Source: JANNRW01 sp031401815
GTDB lineage: Bacteria; Desulfobacterota; Desulfuromonadia; Geobacterales; DSM-12255
Direction: 5' to 3'
DNA: 12,045 nt
Assembly (NCBI GenBank): GCA_031401815.1
Contig: JANNRW010000256.1
Span: forward strand, 1-12,045
The translations under genes were made by a program, and so were the position numbers. The notes beneath the pieces were generated by a model. The model saw only the letters and a program-made list of their open reading frames with translations, was not told where the DNA came from and searched no databases. The number at the start of each line of letters is the position of its first letter. Within the stretch, counting starts at the first letter, position 1. Of this stretch, positions 1 through 5,381 are shown piece by piece.

Positions 1-21
1 TATCAAGGCATATCCGTTCAT

Positions 22-191
22 CCTTTGCTTGAGTAACTTATATACTTATGGGCGTCCCCTTAGCCCCGCCTTTGCTTGAGTAACTTATATACTTATGGGC
101 GTCCCCTTAGCCCTTTGGGCGTCCTTGAGTAACTTATATACTTATGGGCGTCCCCTTAGCCCTTTGGGCGTCCCCTTAGCCCCTTAGCCCC
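22..191. repeat. Compound tandem repeat
   Basis: Two copies of a 47-bp unit stand head to tail at 22-68 and 69-115, differing only at the last two bases. A third, shortened copy starts at the CTTGAG at 124. Within them the 17-mer GGGCGTCCCCTTAGCCC recurs at 50-66, 97-113, 146-162 and 166-182, with partial copies at 117-124 and 183-191. The 17-mer has complementary ends (GGGC and GCCC), so each copy could fold into a small hairpin. The array ends exactly at the GTG of the PIN fragment, which puts it at a rearrangement junction. It may be a REP-like element tied to a Y1-type transposase, but no transposase is in the window. The repetition is certain; its origin is not. Confidence 0.85.
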
Positions 192-299
192 GTGAAAGTT
201 GTCTTCGACACCAATCTCCTTCTGGCGGTTTTACCCCACCTCCAGAACCAGCCGTATAGCATGTTTGATCTGCTGCAACTCTCCCTCACCGACAACTGA
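192..299 (+). pseudogene. PIN-domain toxin, N-terminal fragment
   Basis: A 35-codon reading frame from a GTG begins VKVVFDTNLLLAVLP and continues with QPYSMFDLLQ before TGA at 297-299. A hydrophobic first strand followed by DTN is the N-terminal signature of PIN-domain ribonucleases, where the Asp binds metal. The FDLL segment fits the first helix of the PIN-family putative toxin-antitoxin toxins. Full PIN toxins are about 130-150 residues, so the remaining catalytic acids and most of the fold are missing. No ribosome site precedes the GTG, only the repeat array. The frame runs directly into the AddB tail fragment. It is almost certainly a remnant left by deletion or recombination. With so few residues, the family call rests on the DTN motif. 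Confidence 0.55.
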
Positions 300-403
300 T
301 GGAGAGCAAGAAGGTATTGTCGGACAAGCGGGAATTGGGGACGTATGCCCTGGACAGCAGTCCGTTGGTGCGGAAATTTGTGAAGACCGATATAATTGAT
401 TAG
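293..403 (+). pseudogene. AddB-like nuclease, 3' terminal fragment
   Basis: Read in the frame of position 302, this stretch encodes QLMESKKVLSDKREL, then GTYALDSSPLVRKF, and ends at TAG 401-403. It matches the C-terminus of the intact AddB-like protein (bases 8990-9070). By eye, 72 of 81 bases agree, including an uninterrupted 24-base run. After 373 the two copies diverge. The match starts inside the end of the PIN fragment, and upstream of 269 this frame is closed by a stop. It is therefore the severed tail of a second copy of the nuclease gene, not a working gene. It shows that an AddB-like gene once lay to the left, or that the segment between the two tails was inserted by recombination at this site. 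Confidence 0.85.
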
Positions 404-429
404 ACTGTAATACTAATTTGTATTATAAC
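396..429 (+). promoter_or_regulatory. Probable abiE promoter with inverted repeat
   Basis: TAATAC at 408-413 and GTATTA at 420-425 are perfect 6-bp inverted arms around a 6-bp spacer. They overlap a possible -10 (TATTAT 421-426), with TTGATT at 396-401 as a loose -35 nineteen bases upstream. AbiEi antitoxins are known to repress their own promoters by binding inverted repeats, so this is a reasonable AbiEi operator. If the -10 is right, transcription would start only a few bases before the toxin ATG at 438, which has no visible Shine-Dalgarno site. The short, A+T-rich context makes chance arms possible. Confidence 0.4.
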
Positions 430-437
430 TTAAACAT

Positions 438-1289
438 ATGAAGAGATATAACGAACAACATATTCGTAAAGCGGAAATTGCCCAGCTGATTCTGCTGTAC
501 CATATCTATGCCCAAACCGGCAGCCATCAGCTCATATTTCAGGGCGGGACGGCTCTGCGCTGGTGCTATGGCGGCAGTCGTTTTTCGGAAGATCTTGATT
601 TTGTGACAGCCATGCCATGGGAGACACTGGATGCGTTGCTGGCAAAATCAATCAAGGGGGCCGAACGGGAGATGATGCCCCACTTCGGATCCGGTAAGCT
701 TTCTGTGGCAGACAAGACAGTTCGGACTGGTTCCAGAAAACTGCTTCTTACCTGGCAGTCTGACACCGTCAGGGAAAAACTTTCCATCAAGATTGAATGC
801 GAACCGCTGGTCAGCGAGACGAAGCTTGAAACTGAAAAGCTGGTCATGTCGGCATTGCCGTCGGTTTCATATCTGGTGATGGCCGGCGAGTTCCGCATTC
901 CCCGCCCCAACAGCGTACTCGTTGTCGAAACACCCTCAGAGATCCTGTCCGACAAAGTGCGCGCCCTGCTTGAGCGTCAATACCTTAAAGGGCGCGACCT
1001 GTTTGATATCTGGCTGCTGAGGGAGAATCCTGCAGCAGAGCTGAGGCAGGATCTGGTTGAGCAGAAACTGCGCTGCTATTCATGGCCGTTCAAGGCAGCC
1101 CGAACTCCGGAGTTTTTTCTCCAGCCGACATCAGAAGCGCTGCTGAAAGATGCGTTGGAGCAGGATCTATCCCGCTTCCTCCCACCGGGGGTCATGACAG
1201 CCCATCGCGAAAACGGATATCGGGATTTTTTCGAGTCGGTGCGGAGACTTTGCAGTGAACTCCAGACAATGGGGATTGTACCGGCATGA
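438..1289 (+). CDS. abiEii: AbiEii/AbiGii-family nucleotidyltransferase toxin
   Basis: This 283-residue protein belongs to the DNA-polymerase-beta-like nucleotidyltransferases that act as toxins of type IV toxin-antitoxin systems; family members transfer nucleotides to RNA acceptors such as tRNA. Visible motifs are GGTALR at residues 36-41, followed by RFSEDLDF at 48-55, whose Asp52 and Asp54 are the metal-binding pair. A second conserved block runs from DKVRALLERQ at 172 to KGRDLFDIW at 184-192, matching the family's Lys and RDxFD signature. Length and motif order are normal, and I see no break in the catalytic core. The ATG lies just after a possible -10 with no clear ribosome site. The stop overlaps the antitoxin start (ATGA, 1286-1289), implying translational coupling. 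In the classical abiE operon the antitoxin comes first; here the toxin does. Confidence 0.9.
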   Translation: MKRYNEQHIRKAEIAQLILLYHIYAQTGSHQLIFQGGTALRWCYGGSRFSEDLDFVTAMPWETLDALLAKSIKGAEREMMPHFGSGKLSVADKTVRTGSRKLLLTWQSDTVREKLSIKIECEPLVSETKLETEKLVMSALPSVSYLVMAGEFRIPRPNSVLVVETPSEILSDKVRALLERQYLKGRDLFDIWLLRENPAAELRQDLVEQKLRCYSWPFKAARTPEFFLQPTSEALLKDALEQDLSRFLPPGVMTAHRENGYRDFFESVRRLCSELQTMGIVPA

Positions 1290-1858
1290 GTACTCTACAG
1301 GTGTTGCAGCAGTTGCCACGGCTTTTCCGTTATGCCGATGTGCAGAAATACAGCGGGAATGCCAATGTTTTCCTGACCAGGGCGTTGAAATCCGGATTGA
1401 TTGAGCGGCTGACCAGGGGGGTGTATATTAATTCCGGCATAAAAGGTATGCCGCAGATCGAGGAAGCAGCCTGCTTTATCCGCACCCCCTGTTACATCTC
1501 GTGCGAGTGGGCGCTCAACTACCACGGCATCACCATTCAGGCGCCGACCGTCTGCACGGTGCTGACTCTGAGTACGGCGGTGGGCGAGGCGAGACGACTC
1601 ACCTGGCGCGGTACGGATATTGAGTTTTCACGGATTGCAGAGAAACTGTTCACCGGTTTCAGCATGCAGGACGGATTTTCGATTGCCTCTCCGGAAAAAT
1701 CGCTGCTGGACACGATCTATATCCGGAAGGGTTTGCCGGTGCGGGATGAACTGGAACTAGACGGGGTTGATACTCTGCTGCTGCGCAAGATGGGTGGAGT
1801 ATACCCGAAGCGGGTGCAGATTGAGGTTGATGAACTCGTCAGGCAGATGACCGGATGA
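1286..1858 (+). CDS. abiEi: AbiEi-family antitoxin/transcriptional repressor
   Basis: This 190-residue partner of the AbiEii toxin should neutralise it and repress the shared promoter. Residues 1-50 (LPRLFRYADVQKYSG, then LTRALKSGLIERLTRGVY) form the winged helix-turn-helix typical of AbiEi antitoxins. The remainder, with the YISCEWALNYHGI segment and the SPEKSLLDTIYIRKGLP segment, matches the C-terminal AbiEi antitoxin domain. The ATG overlaps the toxin stop codon (ATGA), and a GGGGA ten bases upstream is a modest ribosome site inside the toxin gene. Type IV antitoxins need not contact the toxin directly; coupling by overlap would keep synthesis of the two in step. It is convergent with higA, 40 bases away, with no strong terminator between them. 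Family assignment is secure; activity is inferred. Confidence 0.88.
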   Translation: MSTLQVLQQLPRLFRYADVQKYSGNANVFLTRALKSGLIERLTRGVYINSGIKGMPQIEEAACFIRTPCYISCEWALNYHGITIQAPTVCTVLTLSTAVGEARRLTWRGTDIEFSRIAEKLFTGFSMQDGFSIASPEKSLLDTIYIRKGLPVRDELELDGVDTLLLRKMGGVYPKRVQIEVDELVRQMTG

Positions 1859-1898
1859 GGAAGGAACGGGGGAATTTCAGATTCCGGAGATTTGAAGA

Positions 1899-2195
1899 TC
1901 AACTGTTTACGCTCCATTTATGAATTAAAGACAGGCTTTCAGGTATAGAGTTCTCTATCTCTTCGGTATCGTAATCTGCCTGAAGTCCAAGCCAGAAACC
2001 GGCGCTAGTGCCGAAAAACCGCGATAAGCGAACAGCCGTGTCAGCGGTTATTGCTCGTTTACCATTACAAATGGCAGAGATTCTTGGCTCTGTAACTCCG
2101 ATTTCCTTTGCCAAGCGATACTGGCTTACCCCCAGTGGAATCAGGAATTCCTCCCGAAGGACTTCGCCAGGATGTATGTTTGGTAGTTTTTTCAT
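1899..2195 (-). CDS. higA: HigA-family antitoxin (XRE-type helix-turn-helix)
   Basis: This 98-residue antitoxin of a HigBA type II module binds HigB and represses the operon. The start MKKLPNIHPGEVLREEFLIP is the standard opening of the HigA/VapI addiction-module family. A cro/C1-type helix-turn-helix follows (SQYRLAKEIGV, then RISAICNGKRAI), and the FFGTSAGFWLGLQADYD segment is the conserved HigA C-terminal block. I chose the ATG at 2195 because AAAGGTG lies at a proper distance upstream on the minus strand and family homologues begin there; an in-frame ATG nine codons earlier would lie inside the spacer and toxin end. It sits 11 bases downstream of higB in the usual toxin-first order of higBA operons. 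Length is normal for the family. Confidence 0.93.
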   Translation of the reverse strand: MKKLPNIHPGEVLREEFLIPLGVSQYRLAKEIGVTEPRISAICNGKRAITADTAVRLSRFFGTSAGFWLGLQADYDTEEIENSIPESLSLIHKWSVNS

Positions 2196-2206
2196 AGTAT
2201 TCACCT

Positions 2207-2488
2207 TTAGTGATAGTCGCAAATTTCAACTCGGCTAGCTGTTCCTTCGCTCCAGATGAAGCAGATTCGCCACTGGTCATTAATTCTTATACTCCATTCT
2301 CCTTCACGGTCACCGGAAAGCTTTTCCAACCGGTTCTGTGGAGGTATGCGAAGATCGTCAATCCGTCGCGCGTTGTTCAGCATACGCAACTTACGCCGTG
2401 CAACTGCTTGAATCTGGGTTGGCAGGCGGCGTGAGAAATTCCCTTCCCATATCTTTCGAGTTTCGCTGTCATGGAACGATGCAATCAT
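2207..2488 (-). CDS. higB: HigB-family mRNA-cleaving toxin (RelE superfamily)
   Basis: This 93-residue toxin of the RelE/ParE superfamily would cleave mRNA on translating ribosomes unless held by HigA. The start MIASFHDSETRKIWEG and the block RIPPQNRLEKLSGDREGEW followed by SIRINDQWRICFIW are characteristic of the plasmid-maintenance killer protein family. The end VEICDYH is also typical. An in-frame ATG twelve codons earlier exists, but homologues begin at MIxSF. A good promoter ends only seven bases before this ATG, so the earlier codon would lie in the promoter. No Shine-Dalgarno site precedes the ATG, suggesting a leaderless message. It forms an operon with higA. The WYL regulator gene lies upstream on the same strand, 191 bases away, but the separate promoter argues for independent expression. 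Confidence 0.93.
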   Translation of the reverse strand: MIASFHDSETRKIWEGNFSRRLPTQIQAVARRKLRMLNNARRIDDLRIPPQNRLEKLSGDREGEWSIRINDQWRICFIWSEGTASRVEICDYH

Positions 2489-2495
2489 GTTTAAA

Positions 2496-2524
2496 ATACT
2501 ATCGCAGAACGGAAGCAACGTCAA
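2496..2524 (-). promoter_or_regulatory. Sigma-70-type promoter of higBA
   Basis: On the minus strand TTGACG (2524-2519) and TAGTAT (2501-2496) are separated by exactly 17 bases. That gives five of six matches to the consensus -35 and four of six to the -10. The higB ATG starts seven bases past the -10, where transcription would be expected to begin, so the toxin mRNA would have almost no leader. HigA binding over this promoter is expected from the family; I did not find a convincing dyad to mark its operator. Confidence 0.65.
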
Positions 2525-2637
2525 TCGACATTTATCAAAAAAAACATTTACTCACGCAACTACGCAATGAACGCGACGAAATTCAGACTCTTAAGAAGAT
2601 TTGTAACCTCGCCAATCTGGTGATTGATATTATCGTT

Positions 2638-2658
2638 TGACAGCCTGTTTTTCTGTCA
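2638..2658. other. Small inverted repeat in the spacer upstream of higB
   Basis: TGACAG (2638-2643) and CTGTCA (2653-2658) are perfect 6-bp arms around a nine-base, T-rich loop. The repeat lies 22 bases beyond the stop codon of the WYL gene, within the 191-base spacer before higB. It could be the end of the WYL transcript, but no run of T follows on the minus strand, so it is not a convincing intrinsic terminator. It could also be an unidentified binding site. Confidence 0.25.
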
Positions 2659-2679
2659 GTCAATCGGCGACTAGAATTA

Positions 2680-3684
2680 TTAGCTTTTACGATATATTCC
2701 CACCACCGACACAAACTCTTCAGCCAGCTCAGCTCTTCTCTCTTCCGGCTCCAGCAGCTCCGCCTCAGCGCCGAATGACATGATCCATTTCTTCACATCA
2801 AACCAACCAGATGTCTTCAGTTCCAGATCAATTTTACCATCATCCAGATCGGTAATGATTTGCCCTTTTGCCCAAATCCTTTCCTTAATGTAGCGTGCCT
2901 TATCGGCTGTGAAGCGAACCTTAACCGTAATAGGATCGTCATAAAAAATGCTGAAAGCATTCTCAAGCAGAGCATCAGCGTCGAAATCTTCCGGCTGGTG
3001 GAAAGTCTCGGCGGTTAGCGTCAGCTTAATGATTCGCTCCACCGCAAGCACCCGAATGTGGCCGTATGAGGTAGTCCGCACAAACAGGTAGAGCCCGCCA
3101 TCCCGCTCGAAGAATCTGAGCGGATCAATCTTGAACTCTTTTATCCTGTCATCGTGGAAGGAGTGATATTCAACCAGACAGCTCTTTAGCCTGAAAATGC
3201 TGTCGGTAAGCACTTCGATGATATCCTCTTTATCACTGTAGTCCTTGGTGAACTTGGATGATGGCACAAAAAGGGTTTTTACCTGATCAAGCCGATCTGC
3301 CAGGCCTTCCGGCATAAAAGCGTCCAGCTTGGCAAAAGCGGCGTCGATATTGTGCTCAATATCAGTGCCCTTGAATATCCTGCGATTGCCACGGATAAAA
3401 TAGAGGGCAATCAGTTCGGATAGAGATAACTTCAGTTCCGGCACATCAAGATTAGGAAGCTTCTTCAGATATGCATCGGTGAAGCGGAAGCGTTTCCTGC
3501 CGTCAAGAGCGGAGGAATCCTCGTAAAGAGGGAAATTAAGCTCTTCCAGGGTATCGCGAATCCTGTAGGCAGTCCTCCTGTCCACATCGAGTCCCTTGCG
3601 CAATTCGTCCATTGTTGCGCCACCCGGCCTTGCAAGTATTTCCACAGCTTTAAGAACCTTAACCAGATGTCGCGCCCAGTACAT
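2680..3684 (-). CDS. WYL-domain transcriptional regulator
   Basis: This 334-residue cytoplasmic DNA-binding regulator resembles those that control phage-defence loci (BrxR/CapW-type and PafC-like proteins). Residues 8-50 form a winged helix-turn-helix (GGATMDELRKGLDVDRRTAY). Residues 166-220 are the WYL ligand-sensing domain: VEYHSFHDD, KIDPLRFFERDGGLYLFV, then IRVLAVERI. The nominal W-Y-L triad reads L-Y-L here (198-200), a common variation. Residues 250-331 are the C-terminal WCX extension, including FTADKARYIKERIW and SFGAEAELLEPEE. Length matches full three-domain family members. The ATG at 3684 follows GAGGTGA at good spacing. It is divergent from the uncharacterised operon at 3828. The 19-bp palindrome at 3712-3730 sits 27 bases before its start, consistent with autorepression. 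In related systems WYL proteins are repressors relieved by an infection-linked nucleic-acid or nucleotide signal; that is inference here. Confidence 0.9.
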   Translation of the reverse strand: MYWARHLVKVLKAVEILARPGGATMDELRKGLDVDRRTAYRIRDTLEELNFPLYEDSSALDGRKRFRFTDAYLKKLPNLDVPELKLSLSELIALYFIRGNRRIFKGTDIEHNIDAAFAKLDAFMPEGLADRLDQVKTLFVPSSKFTKDYSDKEDIIEVLTDSIFRLKSCLVEYHSFHDDRIKEFKIDPLRFFERDGGLYLFVRTTSYGHIRVLAVERIIKLTLTAETFHQPEDFDADALLENAFSIFYDDPITVKVRFTADKARYIKERIWAKGQIITDLDDGKIDLELKTSGWFDVKKWIMSFGAEAELLEPEERRAELAEEFVSVVGIYRKS

Positions 3685-3711
3685 AGATCACCTCGATAAA
3701 TACATAACCGT

Positions 3712-3730
3712 TGTGTCTAAAAATGCCACA
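3712..3730. promoter_or_regulatory. Candidate WYL-regulator operator, copy 1
   Basis: TGTGTCTAAAAATGCCACA is an imperfect palindrome: arms TGTGTC and GCCACA (five of six positions complementary) around seven A/T bases. The same 19-mer recurs at 5318-5336 with one central difference. It lies between two divergent genes, 27 bases before the WYL start and 97 before the gene at 3828, over the likely WYL promoter region. Recurrence plus symmetry plus position make an operator likely; that the WYL protein is the binder is inferred from adjacency. Confidence 0.65.
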
Positions 3731-3780
3731 AGTGCCTGCTATCGTCAAAACATAATAAAAGTAAGTTATTAAAACAATCT

Positions 3781-3796
3781 ATGCTAATTATAGCAT
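3781..3796. promoter_or_regulatory. Perfect inverted repeat before the first unknown gene
   Basis: ATGCTA and TAGCAT are perfect 6-bp arms around ATTA, 31 bases before the ATG at 3828 and just upstream of its GGAGGA ribosome site. It may be a second protein-binding site in the divergent promoter region or a small hairpin in the leader. The surrounding sequence is very A+T-rich, and I cannot place a -35/-10 pair with confidence. Confidence 0.35.
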
Positions 3797-3827
3797 TAGA
3801 ATTGAAATTTTTGGAGGAACAGATCAT

Positions 3828-4181
3828 ATGGAATGGAATAGAAAATTTCCGATACCGAACAGAGCAGATCACACGCCTCAGCAGGATGCAAAGAGGGAAT
3901 TTTACCCGGAGCTGGATTTGAGCAAGGCCGATGTAATCATGTCAGACGGCAGACCTGCGGTGATTGAAAACTGGTACGACAGGGACATGGAATTATTTTG
4001 TCGGACCGTGTTCTATTCAATGGTTGACATTGAGTCGTGGAGCGAACTTGAGCATTACACCTACATTGCTACAAACGGATTGTTAAAGGGTAAGTTAACA
4101 CTCGATGAAGGGGCCGGCCTTCAGCAAATTGTCGATCCATCAGGTAATGAAATTTGGAGTGTGACAATAGTGATGGCCTGA
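3828..4181 (+). CDS. Uncharacterised 117-residue protein
   Basis: I do not recognise this protein. It is soluble, with no signal peptide or membrane segment, and rich in acidic and aromatic residues. A basic, proline-containing N-terminus (EWNRKFPIPNRAD) precedes a compact region with VIMSDGRPAVIENWYDRDME, then WSELEHYTYIATNGLL, and a final strand-rich part ending WSVTIVMA. The alternating hydrophobic pattern suggests a small alpha/beta fold. GGAGGA nine bases before the ATG is a strong ribosome site. It is the first gene after the putative operator and divergent from the WYL regulator, so it probably opens the operon of four small genes up to 5277. Its position makes a structural or accessory role in the cassette plausible, but nothing in the sequence shows a function. 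Confidence 0.75.
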   Translation: MEWNRKFPIPNRADHTPQQDAKREFYPELDLSKADVIMSDGRPAVIENWYDRDMELFCRTVFYSMVDIESWSELEHYTYIATNGLLKGKLTLDEGAGLQQIVDPSGNEIWSVTIVMA

Positions 4182-4236
4182 ACAAACGAGATCAGTTTCA
4201 GCAGCAACAATTTTTCCGGGAAGAGAGTAAAGACCT

Positions 4237-4635
4237 ATGAAGCGTGAGCTTGCCGAACGTATAACTGGAAAATGCCTGTCCATCTATGAGAGAAAACGCA
4301 CGCTCAGAGCGGTATTCCGCTTTCTGGATCGCCTTGATCTCCCCGGTTCCAGCAGTAATGAACTCTGGGAACAAGAGATACGCCCCGCCATAAGGAGAGA
4401 GTTTTTTTTGTCTTTGTCGGTAGACTCATTTTTTGAAGAAATACTTCCTCTCTGTCGGTCTGCAAAAAAACCGGGCAATCTTTTATCTGGTATCTGGAAT
4501 CGGCTTGACGATTTGCCATTTGATTACGATGAATACAGTGAATTTGTTGACCGAATCGAAGAGGCATTCAAGAGGCTTCCCAACCCGCCGAGTCGTGATG
4601 ACTGGGATGATCTTGAGGAACATCTTCGCAAATGA
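4237..4635 (+). CDS. Uncharacterised 132-residue, mostly helical protein
   Basis: I cannot assign this protein to a family. It looks almost entirely helical and highly charged. A basic N-terminal part (KRELAERITGKCLSIYERKR) leads into LRAVFRFLDRLDLPG, a central IRREFFLSLSVDSFFEEILPL, and a very acidic C-terminus (FDYDEYSEFVDRIEEAF, then SRDDWDDLEEHLRK). There is no membrane segment and no catalytic signature I can name. An adaptor or inhibitor-like role would fit the charge pattern, but that is speculation. It lies 55 bases after the preceding gene and has only a weak ribosome site (AGAGAG). Its end ATGA (4632-4635) overlaps an alternative start of the next gene, so the genes form a tight operon. 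Confidence 0.75.
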   Translation: MKRELAERITGKCLSIYERKRTLRAVFRFLDRLDLPGSSSNELWEQEIRPAIRREFFLSLSVDSFFEEILPLCRSAKKPGNLLSGIWNRLDDLPFDYDEYSEFVDRIEEAFKRLPNPPSRDDWDDLEEHLRK

Positions 4636-4661
4636 CAACAGTGAAATCAAAAAGGAGTCAA

Positions 4662-5072
4662 GTGAAACTCAGTAAAGGCATCTCCATGGAAGCACCACCG
4701 GGATCAGAGTATCTGTTGGGCAAAGCACGCAAGTATCTGAAGGTTGGGCCGGATATCTATCGCACCGGCGATTTCTTCAAGATGCCATCGGCAGATTATC
4801 CGGAATCAATACTTACGATAATACAGCATGGTATGGAACAGATAAGTCGGTTCCAGGGATTCTCGCGTGAAAACCCCTTTGAAGGTCTGGGTGTGGAAGG
4901 ATTCTACGCGTTGTTAATGACTCTTCACTTTGAGTTGGTTCTACAACGAGCTTATCCGTTGGACGAGGTGACTTTTCTGGATGAAATGCAGGTGAAACAT
5001 TTAGTAACGGGCAAGGAGATAGTTCTTTACAACAAGGTGCTCAAATCCGGTTATGAATGCTTGAAAGGATAA
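4662..5072 (+). CDS. Uncharacterised ~136-residue protein
   Basis: No family is recognised. After a short flexible N-terminus the protein has SEYLLGKARKYLKVGPDIYR, TGDFFKMPSADYPESILTI, a helical middle (IIQHGMEQISRFQGF) and a hydrophobic helix around residues 80-96 (GFYALLMTLHFELVLQRAYP) that is too polar to be a clear membrane span. The start is ambiguous. An in-frame ATG at 4632 overlaps the previous stop (ATGA) but has only GAGGA at long spacing, and would add ten residues. The GTG at 4662 has AAGGAG (4652-4657) four bases upstream, and I prefer it. The next gene follows after four bases. It is a member of the small-gene operon behind the WYL regulator. Confidence 0.72.
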   Translation: MKLSKGISMEAPPGSEYLLGKARKYLKVGPDIYRTGDFFKMPSADYPESILTIIQHGMEQISRFQGFSRENPFEGLGVEGFYALLMTLHFELVLQRAYPLDEVTFLDEMQVKHLVTGKEIVLYNKVLKSGYECLKG

Positions 5073-5076
5073 TACT

Positions 5077-5277
5077 ATGATCGATAACAGTGCCTTTGCC
5101 CTGACAGAGGAAGAACTAACCCGTTACAATCAGTGGGCCGAAGGAATCTCCGTTGCAATGGTTAATGCGGAAATAGAATCATGGACTCTTGAGGTGAATT
5201 TCAGCTTCTGGAATCTGGGCAAATCTATTGAGGCTCGTTGCGGGTCAAATGTGCTGGTGATTAGGGATGACCTTTGA
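5077..5277 (+). CDS. Uncharacterised 66-residue protein
   Basis: This small soluble protein has no recognised family. Its N-terminal half is acidic and helical (FALTEEELTRYNQWAEG), and the C-terminal half looks like beta strands (WTLEVNFSFWNLGKSIEARC, then NVLVIRDDL). AAAGGA seven bases before the ATG and the four-base gap to the previous stop indicate translational coupling. Coding potential is supported by this spacing rather than by homology. Its stop codon lies in the left arm of a hairpin (5272-5291), and a second putative operator and a new ribosome site follow, so it probably ends the first operon. The size and coupling would suit a partner subunit of the preceding protein, which is a guess. 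Confidence 0.65.
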   Translation: MIDNSAFALTEEELTRYNQWAEGISVAMVNAEIESWTLEVNFSFWNLGKSIEARCGSNVLVIRDDL

Positions 5278-5291
5278 ACCCTGGCTCAAAG
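5272..5291 (+). terminator. Hairpin at the end of the small-gene operon
   Basis: CTTTGA (5272-5277) and TCAAAG (5286-5291) are perfect 6-bp arms around an eight-base loop and overlap the stop codon of the preceding gene. The following bases are A-rich with no T run, so an intrinsic terminator is doubtful. It could be an attenuating or mRNA-stabilising stem between two transcription units. Confidence 0.3.
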
Positions 5292-5317
5292 AGTAATAAA
5301 ATAGAGGATTGAAGCAC

Positions 5318-5336
5318 TGTGTCTAAAATTGCCACA
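5318..5336. promoter_or_regulatory. Candidate WYL-regulator operator, copy 2
   Basis: TGTGTCTAAAATTGCCACA matches the palindrome at 3712-3730 at 18 of 19 positions, the single change lying in the A/T centre; both arms are identical. It lies 45 bases before the ATG of the SLOG-family gene in an otherwise non-coding gap. A GTG inside it (5319) is in frame with the downstream gene but is better explained as part of this site. It implies that the SLOG-hydrolase-AddB operon shares regulation with the WYL locus. Confidence 0.65.
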
Positions 5337-5377
5337 CCCCTGTTGTACGCTGAGTGCATGGGAAAAAATACAGGGGG
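5337..5377 (+). promoter_or_regulatory. Possible leader hairpin hiding the SLOG ribosome site
   Basis: CCCCTGT (5337-5343) can pair perfectly with ACAGGGG (5370-5376) across a 26-base loop, and the right arm contains the AGGGGG Shine-Dalgarno sequence (5372-5377) of the gene at 5382. If transcription starts before 5337, the stem would limit translation. Seven G/C-rich pairs may be chance complementarity to a ribosome site, so this is a weak call. Confidence 0.3.
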
Positions 5378-5381
5378 TATA

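Noticed and set aside
22..191. CRISPR array
   Set aside because: The units are joined directly with no unique spacers of constant length, and no cas genes are present.
199..399. 66-residue frame starting at 199
   Set aside because: It crosses the PIN and AddB fragments in the wrong frame; both fragments have recognisable protein sequence in other frames.
1871..1885. GGAAT/ATTCC inverted repeat between abiEi and higA as a bidirectional terminator
   Set aside because: The stem is only five base pairs and there is no T run on either strand.
2338..2640. 100-residue + strand frame opposite higB
   Set aside because: Most of it lies antisense to the well-supported higB gene and its promoter, and there is no ribosome site or recognisable sequence.
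5319..5381. GTG start at 5319 that would extend the SLOG protein by 21 residues
   Set aside because: It falls inside the repeated palindrome, has no ribosome site, and family members begin at the MKLIVAGSR segment.
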